A stretch of 64,000 nucleotides of DNA, from positions 1,736,001 to 1,800,000 of the forward strand of contig JBAIAA010000531.1 in the NCBI GenBank assembly GCA_037893245.1, given 5' to 3'. Position numbers and translations under genes: made by a program. Positions within the stretch are counted from its first letter, which is position 1, and each line of letters begins with the position of its first letter. The notes under the pieces were generated by a model. It was given only the letters and a program-made list of their open reading frames with translations. It was not told the origin of the DNA and made no database searches. Shown piece after piece: positions 11,343 through 23,468 of the stretch. This DNA is from Crossaster papposus. Its lineage: Eukaryota; Echinodermata; Asteroidea; Velatida; Solasteridae.

Positions 11343-11626
11343 TGTTACATTCTACGAGGCGAAGCAAGAATGCAACATTTATGAAGGATATTTTGCATGA
11401 CGAAGCAAGAAAAATATAATAAAAATACATAGAGCAGGGGTCGGCTGGAGATACAATGTAGTCTTCCTCTACACATTTAAGGTTTTAGTCAGGGTTCCAT
11501 AGTTTTAAAGTTAAATCAATGTGAAAAATACGGCATTCCTGGAACATGTACTTTGAAAATAATGTTTTTCTCATAAACAAAATGCATTCCATGTTTGTGT
11601 TTATACCTGTGTCTTTAATAAATTGT

Positions 11627-11673
11627 GGACAGATATGCTCCACTTTATAGAGTGGAGTGAAGCATATCTGTCC
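11627..11673. repeat. Hairpin in TIR transposon
   Basis: GGACAGATATGCT (11627-11639) and AGCATATCTGTCC (11661-11673) are perfect complements. The hairpin is conserved in copy 2 near 52071-52117 with one mismatch. It lies just upstream of the zinc-domain fragment. Confidence 0.75.
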
Positions 11674-11926
11674 AACATTTTTAGATGTTGTTGTATGTAT
11701 AATTTTACCCATTATTAATTTATCTCCAGATTTCAATTCATCGGGCACTCTATTTATAAATATTCCCATTTCCCCTCCCCCCCCCCCCCCCCCCTCCAAA
11801 TATTCTCAGATGCAGATACGACGGGAAAAGACACATGCGAATGCAGCACTGAGCCCCCAAGGAGAAAACTGCGTTCAACCTCTGGCTTCTTTCCAAGAAA
11901 CCAACAAAAACTTCACAATACTGCCA

Positions 11927-12150
11927 CGTATATGCATCATCTGCAAAAAGACAGAGGTGGAGGTTTGGACAAGAAGACCCGAACAACTGTCCTTGACAAA
12001 CTTTCACAATGCCAGACGCCAACTGCAGGAAAGCTTCTGGAAGCAGCGAGGAAAAAAGATCAGTGGGTGCTCTCACAGATCGAGAAAAAGGATCTTGTCA
12101 CCACAGAAACATTGTATCACACAGTCTGCTTTCCATCCGACTTTCCTTAA
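11927..12150 (+). pseudogene. Zinc-binding domain fragment of transposon protein
   Basis: Reads ICIICKK, then after a +1 frame slip KTRTTVLDKLSQCQTPTAGK, LLEAARKKDQWVLSQIEKKD and LVTTETLYHTVCF, ending at a stop. The order C-x2-C ... D-L-V-x2-E-x2-Y-H-T-x-C closely parallels the first open segment of the 55548-61520 transposon gene (D-M-V-x2-E-x2-Y-H-T-x-C), so both belong to one protein superfamily. Copy 2 at 52367-52590 has the same frames. The frame break in both copies shows it was already broken before duplication, so this element is non-autonomous for this protein. Confidence 0.65.
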
Positions 12151-13037
12151 TAAAAACTCAGCTGGAAATGGGCAAAATGTTTGTTATAACAGAATTGTGT
12201 ATGTAAATCAGTACGAGTTGTTGTTCACCCACTCAAATGTACATTGTTAAAGACATGGACAAATTTAAGTTTTACCGTTAAGAATAAACATGTATCAAAG
12301 GCTAAAGCTGGAAAACCCTCTGGTCGTGTATATATTTTTTTCATACAATTTAGATTTCGATTTTCACCCCCCCCAAAAAAACCAAAAAAACAACAAATAC
12401 TTAACACAAATTAAATTATAATAAAAAAACAGAAAAAGAAAAAAGAAAATGACACTTTATCCAAAAGTTAAAAATATGGCAATAACAAAATGAAAATTTG
12501 TATTGGGACATCAAACCACACCCTAATTCCTCCTAATCGAATTATGTCTCTGTATAGTCCCTTTTTAGCAAGCAACAGCAATGAGCAATCAATTCCCATT
12601 GAAAATGTACACAGCTTTCCAATCCTGGTCAATAGAGGGCGCCCTCTATATACAGGTCATTAAAAATGCAAATATTTAATTAACTGGTGAAACTTGCGAT
12701 TGGGGATTTTGGTTTTTCGTGATCCACATGATCCCAGCTAACAGACTGCAGTGATTCCAATTAGATTCAAGAGGTGCGCCAAGGAAATCAATTTCTGAGC
12801 ACATTTTGCAGCCATGCCCTGTGGTCGAAGGCTCAGGCTTCAGGCTTCGGGCTTTAGATTTTCAGGCTCCGGATTCACGGGGCTCGGGCTTCATTGCGTT
12901 AAACATGGCGGCCAAAAGTTTTTGAACACCGCGTCTTGAGCCGTGGATTCGACCCAAACTTATGACGTCACAACCTTAGTTTTACGCCATTATTTTGTCG
13001 TCTGCAAGTACAACTACAAGTTACAAGTACAACTACA

Positions 13038-15705
13038 ATGGTTCCCAGAAGATTAATAAGAGCGTTATTACAGGCGATAGTCAGCCTAGTGACCATCACA
13101 AACGGACAAATTGCATCCAGAAGACAACGTCAACTGTACTTTCTGCAAAATGCAGTGAGGTTTGGAGCTGTTGCCCGTGTGAGTAAACAACAAATAAATA
13201 CAGTCACCGAGTCAGTTGTTGTTTTTGGTTCCGTGTACAGATGATCGGCGGTGGAAGTAGGCCTAGCCACATCATATACATATGTTGCTTCAGATTTTTT
13301 TTACCAAGATAATAATGAGGCCTGAGCAAGCATGATGAGCAAATGCCAGTAGACTGTGGTTTTTAGACTGTGGACAAGTCTGGACAAGTTTATAGTGGCG
13401 GTACATATTGGCCAGTTGACCAGATTAATTTATACAACAATTATATTTTCTTTCTGCAGGTTAACCGTGGCCCTTACTGTAGGTTGGGCACAAATTTCCT
13501 GCTGACAACCCTGCATGATGGAGAGTTTGAGCTGCGCAAAGACTTCCGCGTCACACGACGAGCATTTTTCAGGCTTTTGAACATCGTACAGAGGCCTAAA
13601 CATCATGGATGGCAGACAGAAGTGGACATTTTGGTCTTTTTATTTTGGTTGGCTTCTGGATGTTGTTACAGGGTGGTGATGCGTAGTTGTGGAATTCCAC
13701 TTGTAACTGTCTCCGATATAGTGCACCGGCAATTGAATGGTAAGGTACAGGTCTATTGAACTTGAAGTACATGTATGATAATTAGTGGAATACATAAACA
13801 TAAGTGCATTGCACTGCTTAACCAGTTTGAGCTAGTATTATTTTAACATCACCGAGCCGAGGCGCGGGATTATTCTGAACAGAACCTAATCCGAGGCGGG
13901 TTCAGGCTGATGGTCCCGTAAAGCACACCCACGTATTTCCGGCCTTGCTCGCTGCTGACAGACATTTCCGGCCTTGCTTGTGACGTGTTTATGCGTCATC
14001 CGTTTTGAATCTGGGGAAAACTTTGCGTGTATACATACGTTCTCCCATGCAAACTGGTTAATTAGGGCAAAAAGTAAAGAAAAGAAGTTCTTGATCAAAT
14101 TATGAGCAAATTAAGGAAATTTATTATTTAGTGTCGCGGTATAGTGCAACGGATTCAAGTTCTGGTTTTTTTTATTCCCAGTTGCGACACTTGTGTCCTT
14201 GTGCAAGGCACTTAACCATAATTGTTTCGTCTTTCAGATGGGTCTTTGAGCCAAAGTTCCGGTGTGTTTTATATAAAAGTGAACAAACCAAGGACACTTA
14301 GTGGTTCTGGCAGAGGCTGTTGTCTCGTTTAATATTTTCAATTTTTTTGTAAAGCTTCACCCGTGTGTAAAAACCTTGTGCAGCACTGTGATTTTGTAAA
14401 AAATCCTATATAACTTTATTATTTTTTATTATTTTTTATTATTATCATTATTGATAAAAAAGAAACACATGCTTCTCTAAAGACAAACAACAAAAATTTA
14501 AGAGAATAAAAAAAAATTGCATGCACCTTGCATAAAATTACAACAAATTATATTGGTTTACTTTTTAGCCACGACATTATTCTGTACTTTAATTTTACAG
14601 TTGTTCTGGAGAATTTGAAAAAGTTCATCCACCACCCTCAACCTGAAGAGTATATTGGAATCGCACAAGGATTCAATATGCTATCTGGAACTAGAGGCAT
14701 TGAGAGTGCAATCGGGGCTGTGGATGGAACACACATCCGCATTTTACCACCTTCGGAATTCAAGCAGAATTATCACAACAGGAAAAACCAATATTCAATT
14801 CAGTTGCAAGGAGTTTGTAACCATGAAGGGGTATTTACTGATATTTTTACTGGTTTTCCGGGATCCGTTCATGACGCCCGTGTTTACAGAAACTCCCCTC
14901 TGTGCAGGGAAAGGCAGTTTCCTCCACAAGGCTATTACCTGCTTGGTGACTCTGCGTACCCAGGATCAAGATCGTTGATGACCCCCTACAAGCTGCCAGA
15001 GGCTGCACTACCCATCAATCGAAGATTTAACCTTCACCACAGCAAGGCCAGATGTGTGATCGAGAGAACATTTGGGCAGTTGAAAGTGCGTTGGCGAAGT
15101 ATATTCACCAAGGATGTAGAACTGCGTGCAAAGTCAGTGCCTCAGGTGATTACTGCTTGTTGTGCTATGCACAATCTCTGTCATGCTGCTGGTGAGTATA
15201 TTTCTTGTTTACATGACTAAAAACGTTTTTAAGCTAAAAACATTGTACATGTTAGAAGTTGCACCACACACAAAAACAACCATGAATCAAGACCTAACTA
15301 AATCTAAGTTCCTAAAAATCAAGGGTGAATGGCTCCCAGGTCTAATGAATTGCGAGTCCACCGCTTGCTCTGGTTGACAACTCTCATATATTTGTCTCTC
15401 ATGCAGTTTGCACCTTTTTCTGAATTCATCAGCCTGGTATCGCCTAGTACTGTGTCGAACGAACATAATTTGCTGGCCACTATATCCAACTAACTTAATT
15501 AATTTTGCAACACATTTGAACAGGTGACATCTTAGATGTTGAAGAAGATGACATAGGCTTCGACGATGATGTTGGAGAACCCATTGTGAGGGAAGTGGAA
15601 GATGATGCAGAGGGAATGGCACTGAGAGCACATATAGCTCAGGTGATATCTGCACCTGAACAATATCCTGCTCACTTGTATGACCAAATGTACTTTCAAA
15701 TATGA
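13038..15705 (+). CDS. HARBI1-like Harbinger transposase nuclease (four exons)
   Basis: DDE nuclease that would cut and join Harbinger ends, normally in the nucleus with the Myb-like partner. My exon model is 13038-13178, 13460-13739, 14601-15191 and 15524-15705. All introns have GT...AG borders (CGT|GTGAGT, CTGCAG|GTT, ATG|GTAAGG, TTACAG|TTG, CTG|GTGAGT, AACAG|GTG) and phases 0, 1, 1 that fit. The total is 1194 nt, 397 residues, within the usual length for this family. Catalytic motifs are intact: GAVDGTHIRI (first Asp), LLGDSAYPG (second Asp) and VIERTFGQLKVRW (Glu). The N-terminal exon 2 contains FRVTRRAFFRLL, typical of the helix-turn-helix region. The acidic C-terminus (DVEEDDIGFDDD) is also common. 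No stop or frameshift was found in the model. The first ATG is the best candidate start but is not proven. Confidence 0.88.
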
Positions 15706-16603
15706 GATATCTTGTAAGTTTACCCAATTTACTGTTGCGAGTTAGAATTTGAATGTCTGGTACAATGACACAATTAAAGACTCAAATTTGAATTCCCCAG
15801 ATTGAAGATAATATGTTACTATGTCACATGGTTTGGGGCAAGCTTTTGTCTAGCAACTTCCAGACAGGCAAATCCTGGTACCATTGTGTCATACACGTTC
15901 ATTTAGAATTGTGTGTGTACGTCATTTCTATCGTAACTATGCGAAAGCTTTGCCACAACATATGACAAAGCAATTGTCTATAGTCTTAAATTATTTAAGC
16001 AGTCGTTTATGACCAACAAAGTCAGTACATAACATAATTCAAATTTAACTTGCACATCATGAATCGCTAAAACGCGTCTTAGGAAGAATTGGTCGTCCCA
16101 ACTCGCGACTCGTCCTAGGATTGATTTCACCAAGTTAAGATGCGTTTAACCAATGAGATAAACTACAGAAATAAACAGAATTCTTTCTCATATTGTTTGT
16201 CAACAATCAACAAATTATTTATTTTTAGTATCTGGTTTCAATTCTATTTGTTGTTTTAGAATTTTAGTACCAAAATGGCACAACCCCGTATCTACAAATT
16301 ATGATTTGGCAAAAGTTAGGAAGCGAATAGCACCTCCAAGCATAACAAAAGATGTTGAAACTTTTGACACTGGTGAATTAATATAGTGCCAGAAGCTACA
16401 TGTAGTTCCTACAGTTTGTAGCTCTACATTGTGTTTGAAAACATGTGAATACACTGTCAATTCCTAGTTCCATATAGATTAAAGGTACAGATTAATTAAT
16501 AATTATTTAATATTACAACTTATAATTAGTAAACAATAAATATTTTTCAAAAACAGTTTGTATTATGCGGTATATTTTTAATTTGTTGGTCTTCCTTTAA
16601 TAA

Positions 16604-17526
16604 TGTGGTGTATTGAGTTGTTGAGCCTATTAATAATTAAATCTGTAGGGTATATCAAAAGAGGGCGCACTTCACTTTTACTGGTCTCATAAAATAACTA
16701 CACGGTTAAGGTTGTGAAAAGAACAAACCAAAAACATAGTCCTCAGGTCAATCTGATGTTTATTTAATGTTATATTCATTTCCAAACCAGCAATAATTAC
16801 TTATAGTCATTAGGTAATTATTTGATGTACATTTAACTTACTATTTATAGTATGACTTTCTTTATGTAACAAATACATCACTGTATGGCGTAGTAATATA
16901 GATCAAGTTATATGCCTGGAGTAAGTTCCGCGGGCTTTTCTCTAGACATGTCAAAGAGTACAGATGTGAGGAAAAGCATGGAGTAGTTTTAACTCTTTTT
17001 AGGAGAATGGACCCTGGACATGAACACCTACGATAAAGTGTTAATTTAGAGAGGGTTACTGGAGGCTTGGTTGGTGAGTTTGATGTATTTTCGGTCATAT
17101 AGAGGGTGTATTTAATGATGTTTTAAATGTACTTAATGTCAGGACAACGTGACACGAATCTGTGTGTGACTATGTAGTGTATTGATTATACATGTACATG
17201 TATGCACATCCCTGTGCTGTGTGTATTAATACAATATCCGTTGATTGAGTGACATTATAGGTGTATGTACATCAAGTTCAAGCATACACTGCCCATTTAA
17301 AAGATTTAGGTTGATTATAGATCATTGCTATTTTGCAACAGAATAGACATGAATATGTAATAATATTAATGTAACGTTATGTTGATATTTTATTTGTGCC
17401 AGGTTTTTTTGTATGTGGACTGAAGAGAAATAAAACACCGTGATCACTGATGCACCATAGCTCTTGTTCCCCAATGGCGTCAAGTCATTTCATGTCGTCA
17501 GACATTTGAAGAACAATATCACTACA
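16604..17526 (+). repeat. Gypsy C 5' LTR (923 bp)
   Basis: Starts TGTGGTGTATTGAG and ends ATATCACTACA. Contains an AATAAA signal near 17430 followed by the LTR 3' part. It is identical to 27778-28700 except for one visible substitution. Confidence 0.95.
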
Positions 17527-17530
17527 AATT

Positions 17531-17547
17531 TGGTAACACGGATGGGG
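17531..17547 (+). promoter_or_regulatory. Gypsy C primer-binding site candidate
   Basis: TGGTAACACGGATGGGG begins four bases inside the LTR end. TGG start and position fit a tRNA primer-binding site. The tRNA species was not identified. Confidence 0.6.
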
Positions 17548-18098
17548 TGACTGAGCTGTTACTATGGTGGGATGAATACGACCACTACTACCGGACTACC
17601 CCCTGCCCCTGGATTGAGGATCCTTGCAGAGCTTTGCGGAGTCAGAATTAGCTGGACTGTGTGAATCATCTTGGATTTTGGAAAGAATCAAGATTTGGTG
17701 GACCTGGTTGCGTAACAGTAACACTGCATCGATGAGAAATTGAGTGGAGGAATCAGGTGGAGCACACGATCTGCCAAGATTTCCTGTGAACATTCTGACC
17801 TAACCAGCTGTCAAGATTTTCTGGGAACATTCCCATCTGATCTCGGAACTAGCTTTGGAGACGGGTAGGCCGGGTGTAGTATTTATTATTTGTTTGCATA
17901 GATTGAAATATTATTCTGTTGGAGTAAAACAATTTATAGAAGAAAAAAAAACCAACCAACGCCTAACGTTAGGCCTAGTTCTCATTTAGGGTGATAAATT
18001 TTTAGATTTGTGCTGTCAATACAGGTTCGTAACAATTTATTGCAGTAATCAGTGCGGTCCCTAAATTGTTATCGTTATTGTGATAGGACTAGATAATT

Positions 18099-19214
18099 AT
18101 GAGTACTGAGGAGACTGATTTGCTGACTCGCCTAGTGGCTGGTTTAACCACTGCCCTCAAACAAGATAGGCCTAAGGCAATGGTTCAGAGGCCGATAAAA
18201 TTAGCAAAGTTTTCTGGCACGCCATGTAAGGTGGGAGACCCCACCATACAGGAATGGTTGGATGAGGTTGATATTTACCTTGAACAGTGTTACATCCCAA
18301 AAGATGATCAAGCAAAAGTAGTCATAAATCATCTGTCTGGGGTAGCGCGGGAGGAAATTAAGTGTCAGGGAGATGAGATTAAGCAAGATATTCAGGCATT
18401 AAAAAAATTGCTTAGGCGAGCATTTGGCGCAGACGAAACGGTCCAGTCCCTGCAAAAGACACTCTATGAACGAACACAAAGAGACGACGAATCTCTTATG
18501 GATTTTTCGAGATCACTCATGCGACTTTACGACCGCATTCTTGAAGTCGCATCTGATAGTGAGAAGAACGCCCTCAAGCGCCTACGCGACAAAGTGCTTA
18601 TTGGGCAATTTGTGGCTGGTGCAAGGAACCAAGCAGTTAGGCTTGAATTACGGCGACTTGAGCTGGCAAATTCAGCTCAAAGTTTTAGCGAGATGCGTGA
18701 CGCTGCACGCGAGCTCTTCCGGGATCTCGAGGGGACTTCGCGGCCAAAGCGCACTCAACAAGTGCACCAGGTGTTAACTGAGAATTGGTTACCAGAATTT
18801 GACGATAATCGCGAAGTAAGCGTAAATGGTCTGTCTGCTAATAAGGAGAGCACTCCATTACAGCAGGTATTAGTGCAGCAACAGCAGTTGTTGCAGTGCC
18901 TACAATCACAGCAGGCAGCATTGCAGAAACAACAAGAGCAGATTGGCGCTCTGGTGCAACAAGTCGTTAGTCAGAACGGGTCTGGACCTAGTAACTCTGG
19001 TGCGGGCGCATTCGGTAAACAGGGCAGGCAGTTAATATGCTTTTACTGTAATAAACCGGGGCACATCAAGGCTAACTGCTACCTTAGATTACGCCATGAA
19101 GCTGCTGCATCCCAAGCACCGGTGCAGCAAATTGACCCAAAAGAGCAAGATAAGCATGGCTCAGTTGAATCGCCAAAAGGGGAGGGGTTAAACCAGTACA
19201 CTCCACGGCTGTAG
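18099..19214 (+). CDS. Gypsy C gag (371 aa)
   Basis: Capsid/nucleocapsid polyprotein that packages the element RNA in cytoplasmic particles. The ATG at 18099 is the first in a long open frame. The N-terminal two thirds is the helical retrotransposon capsid (KLAKFSGTPCKVGDPTIQEW near residue 35, then IKCQGDEIKQDIQALKKLL). Residues about 250-295 are glutamine-rich (QQVLVQQQQLLQCLQSQQ), probably coiled. Near residue 310 lies one intact CCHC knuckle, CFYCNKPGHIKANC. The frame ends with TAG at 19212-19214 and the pol frame is open immediately afterwards in the same phase. No internal lesion is seen. Confidence 0.92.
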   Translation: MSTEETDLLTRLVAGLTTALKQDRPKAMVQRPIKLAKFSGTPCKVGDPTIQEWLDEVDIYLEQCYIPKDDQAKVVINHLSGVAREEIKCQGDEIKQDIQALKKLLRRAFGADETVQSLQKTLYERTQRDDESLMDFSRSLMRLYDRILEVASDSEKNALKRLRDKVLIGQFVAGARNQAVRLELRRLELANSAQSFSEMRDAARELFRDLEGTSRPKRTQQVHQVLTENWLPEFDDNREVSVNGLSANKESTPLQQVLVQQQQLLQCLQSQQAALQKQQEQIGALVQQVVSQNGSGPSNSGAGAFGKQGRQLICFYCNKPGHIKANCYLRLRHEAAASQAPVQQIDPKEQDKHGSVESPKGEGLNQYTPRL

Positions 19215-22200
19215 GCCAAGTTGTGGAGGGCAAGGTCAAAGAGGTCTCACCTTTGCGTAAATCTCCCTGTGAGAAGATGTCAGAGTCATCTATTGACAAT
19301 ATATTATCCAGAACTAGTGCAAGGTAGCCCTAAGGCTAGTATATATTTGGCAGGGGTTCAAACTATGTGTGTTCTTGACACTGGGGCAGAGACGTCTCTG
19401 ATAAGTTCAGCTTTTTACAGGGAGAAATTAGCTAATAAAATGGGCGGTGTAAAGCAGGTAGGGACATACTTGCGCGTGTTTGGTGCAGGTGGATCAGAAG
19501 TTCCTATTGAGGGATATGTTGAGGCCCCTTTGCAGATTTACAACTCCACAGTTGTGGCCCATTTTCTGGTGGTGAGGGACCCTTTAAAGAACGATTCAAT
19601 AAAGCAGGGACAATGTCCAGTGTTGCTAGGGTGTAATGTTTTACGCTTGTTGAAAGATCTTGTAATAGATTCAGAGCACAGAGACGCCAATGCGTGGTCA
19701 TTAGCATTGCAGTGGTATAAACATACTAGGGAAGTAGGTGAACAACCAATGCATTCTAGTGATAACATTGCAGAGTACGAGCAGAATGTTTCTGTTCGTA
19801 CCGGTAGACACAGTGTAACTATTTTACCTAGGCAGGTATGTAGTGTACCATGTTACATCAGGGGTCAACCTGACAGATTTAAGGGGCAAACAGTGCTAGT
19901 TGAGAGCCAAGCAAGTAATGTAGACTGTGAGGTTTATAGTTCTTGTGAAGTCACAAACGGTAGAACTGTCAATGTTTTGATTGCAAATATAAGAACCCAC
20001 GCTCTTGAAATACCCCCACATACAAAATTGGCTATACTGAACAAGGTTTCCCCAAAACCTAATGTCGAGTTAGAAGAAAATACAGATGGAATTAAGGTCT
20101 CGGTTAACAATATCCTTGTTGAATCAATGGGGCGCCAAGAGATTGGACAGGCTCAAGTGCATGATGGTGACTCTGAATCGGGCAAGGTTGACCTACCCCA
20201 GACAGGGGAATTGTATATTTTTGAGGACGGTTCCGAGTACACATTGCCCAGTGGGCTATGTTTAGATGGGTGTACGGAAATGAGTGTTGAAGATAAAGAC
20301 CAGATCGTGAGACTAATTCAAAAACATGATGCCGCTTTCTCAAAAAGCTCCATGGATTTGGGATCCTGTGATAGGGTACCTCACAAGATTGTGACTTCTG
20401 ATGATAGATCAATTAACCAGCCATACCGGCGGATTCCTCCGCACCAGCTTGGAGAGGTTAGGGAATTAATGCGGCAATTTCTTGAGCAGGGTATTATTCA
20501 GAAAAGTAGTAGCCCTTATGCAAGCCCAATTGTTCTTGTCAAAAAGAAAGACGGGTCATTGAGAATGTGCGTTGATTATAGGAAGCTTAATACTAAGACC
20601 ATACGGGACTCTTTTCCGTTACCTCGTATAGAGGAGTCTCTTGAGGCCCTTCGTGGGGCGCGTTACTTCTCTTCATTGGACTTGGCCCATGGATATCACC
20701 AGGTGGTGATGGATCAAGAATCCATTAGTAAGACTGCATTTCGAGTTCCATTTGGATTGTATGAATATACGAGAATGCCCTTTGGCTTGGTAAATGTGCC
20801 AGGAACGTTCCAGAGAGTGATGGAAATGTGTCTGGGGGACTTGAACCTATCGGAATTGTTAATATATCTAGATGATATCTTGGTGTTTTCTGCTTCTATA
20901 CAGGAGCATATTGATAGGTTGGATAAGGTTTTCAGCAGATTGACTGAGTTTGGGTTGAAGATAAAAGGGGCGAAGTGTCACTTGTTTCGCAACGAGGTAT
21001 CGTATTTAGGGCACGTAGTTGGTCCGGATGGTGTTTCAGTGGATACTGATAAAATTCAGAAGATTCAAGAATGGCCTGTACCCCAGACAGCTGCCCACTT
21101 ACGGTCGTTCCTTGGCCTGGCTGGATACTATAGGCGTTTTGTGCGTGGTTTTTCAAAGATTGCAGCGCCGCTACATGCTTTGGTGCCCTCACAGGCTAAA
21201 GGCAAGGCAAAACATAGGGCGAGCATTTTTGGTTGGGATTCAAAGGCACAGGTTTCTTTTGATACATTGAAGCAGGCATTGACTCGTGCGCCAGTTTTGG
21301 CTTACCCTGATTTTGCACAACCATTCATTCTGGAGGTAGACGCTTCCTTACAGGGGTTAGGGGCATGTTTAGTGCAACAGGATAAGGATGGAAGGCGGCA
21401 CCCAGTTGCGTATGCCAGTCGCGGACTGAGAGGAGTAGAGGCAAAATACCCCGACTTTAGCTCTTTTAAGTTGGAATTGTTAGCGCTCAAATGGGCAATT
21501 GTGGATAAGTTTAGAGATTACCTGCTGGGCGCGCAATTTACAGTACTAACGGACAACAATCCTTTGTCACATCTACAAACGGCCAAGCTTGGTGCATGCG
21601 AAATGCGCTGGGTTTCACAACTGGCTGCGTTTTCATTTGATGTTAAATTCCGGTCTGGAGCAAGTAATCGCTGCGCTGATGCATTGAGCCGCTACCCAGG
21701 CCACACTGCGGCAGAAGTTGAAGTAGTTTTGCAGTGTAAGGCACACACGACAGTTATCCCACTGAGAAGGATTGAGACTCGTCAGTCCGTTGAATTAGGT
21801 AGCGCTAGCCAACCCCCAAAGGTTACTGGTCCACCTGGTATTTTCCCATCATGGACCCCAGAGCAACTTTCCAAACTTCAGAAGTCTGACCCTGCCTTAA
21901 AGTGTATTTGGGAGCGTTGGGATAGACATTGGAGTCCTGGTGAGATGTTTCAGACAACACTTAAAGAACCAGCAGAGGTGAAGTTGTGGTTGTGGTTGTG
22001 GCCGAGGCTTGTTGAGAGGGACGGTGTTTTGTGTCGGCATGTGACTGACCCTCTGTTGGGTGAGCTTGACCAGGTTTTGATGCCATCTAGTTTGCGAAGT
22101 AAAGTAATTGAGGGTTGTCATGATAGGTGGGGGCACCAAGGGGTGGCAAGGACATGTTCCCTTCTCAGAAGGAGAGTTTTTTGGCCCAAAATGACAGCTG

Positions 22201-22269
22201 CAGTGCGAAAGCACATTAGTAGGTGTAGACAATGCGTCATTGCTAAAGCATCTGAGCCCCAACCACGGG
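19215..22269 (+). pseudogene. Gypsy C pol, 5' part: protease, RT, RNase H, integrase zinc domain (split by insertion)
   Basis: Open from the base after the gag stop. Domains in order: aspartic protease (VQTMCVLDTGAETSLIS, intact DTG); RT (SLRMCVDYRKLNTKTIRDSF; FSSLDLAHGYHQ; FGLVNVPGTFQ; LLIYLDDILVFS; FLGLAGYYRRFVRGFSKIA); RNase H (FILEVDASLQGLGACLVQ, VLTDNNPLSHL, RCADALSRY); integrase HHCC (HDRWGHQG ... CRQCVIAKASE). About 1,018 codons carry no stop or frameshift, and the catalytic residues are present. The frame ends artificially inside the TIR element that starts at 22270. Coding resumes after it at 25481, and removing the insertion and one copy of its duplication restores the frame, so this is a once-intact pol broken by a recent event. 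Confidence 0.93.
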
Positions 22270-23378
22270 TAGACTTGGTGCCAAGTCGGTAATAGCGGTC
22301 CACTCGGTATACAGGGGGGAGGTTGCGGTTGCCTCGTTCCCAATTTCGAAGTTAATTTACCGACTTGGACATATCGTTTTCAGTTTTGTACACAACCTAT
22401 GGCAATCGCTAGCAAATTCTATGCGAGCACTCTGATTGGTTCAGATTCCAGAGGGGATAAATATTTATGAGCAGCTTTATACAGCATGTATTCTACGCTG
22501 CTTCGCGTATTGTACTGGTACGCGGTACCACTGATCTCTACAAACTGGATAATTCGAGCGTACATTAATAGGATAGAGAGCCGTGAAACTTGTGTTGCCT
22601 TCGCATTCGCAAGTTCGTACATGCGTACCGCAGACCGTCGAGAGTGACACAGTGGCAGCAGCGATGGTGGGTAAAATTGCATTAAAATCCTTTGTAAATA
22701 ATTAAATTTATTATATAAACTCGCAGACTGTACGATCAGTGAACTATCCGTGTAGAAAATGTCAGAACTACGGTTTTAAGTGAGATTTAGGAGAACATTG
22801 CTCTAGGCGAAAATGTTATTTTTGTTTTCAGCGGGATTTGTTCATTATTATTGTGGTCCTTTCTGAGAGAAAAACTTGAATATTTCGAAAGAACAGTAGA
22901 ATCAGTTGGTCTAGGGTACCCTTTACAAAGGATTGAATTCCACAATACAGGTATTTTCAGATCAATGTTGTACACATTCCACGAAGACTGTCCCGTTGAC
23001 TTTGGTTCATGGTGGTAATTTGTGTACACAACATATTGTGTCATGAACTATTTGACGTGCATAAATGTAATGTACTGTAGAATTTTCCTAAAATTGCAAT
23101 GGTCAGTTTTTTCTCTCACAATTCTGGAAGTGTAGAGCTACCTAATGTTGCAACATTATTCCCTTGGCATTTAATTTATACCTGTATATTTTCTTTCTTT
23201 GTACACTACAGCTAATTGGTTTACCCAAGTCCACTTCTTGCTACTAAGATGTCAGGCTGTACAGCTTATTAATACGGCTGCACAAGTCACAGGACGAACT
23301 GCTCCCATGACAGAGGGATAACAGATGACAGCGAATGTCAAAACTTATTTTGTTTAACCATCAGTAAACTACGGAAGC

Positions 23379-23468
23379 TTAACCCTAACTCCCTACACAA
23401 CAAAGGAAGTTGGAGGATTTTGGAGGAATTGTATTGTTCAATAACAATGGTGAGGGAGTTAGGGTTAA
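23379..23468. repeat. 16-bp inverted repeat inside the TIR element
   Basis: TTAACCCTAACTCCCT at 23379-23394 and AGGGAGTTAGGGTTAA at 23453-23468 are perfect complements. It may be a tiny MITE. The telomere-like wording is probably coincidental. Confidence 0.65.

Larger units (their letters stand above)
9750..12826 (+). mobile_element. TA-flanked TIR DNA transposon, copy 1
   Basis: Begins GACCACAGGGCATGGC and ends with its exact complement GCCATGCCCTGTGGTC, a 16-bp perfect TIR. It is preceded by TA at 9748-9749. The right TA is replaced by the start of the Harbinger element. A nearly identical copy lies at 50493-53267, flanked by TA on both sides. Copy 1 differs mainly by a CR1 LINE insertion at 11032-11342. 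Inside are two protein-coding fragments (10087-10344 and 11927-12150) that resemble the N-terminal part of the nuclease-transposon protein at 55548-61520, so this looks like a deletion derivative. The superfamily is not assigned; TA flanks alone are not decisive. Confidence 0.85.

Noticed and set aside
13886..14098. A 70-codon minus-strand frame in intron 2 of the HARBI1-like gene
   Set aside because: Intronic, no motif, and on the strand opposite to a well-supported gene.
23379..23468. Telomere-like TTAGGG sequence
   Set aside because: Only one or two hexamers, in an inverted-repeat context; no array. The same applies to ACCCTAACCCT near 29425 and AGGGTTAGGG near 29550.
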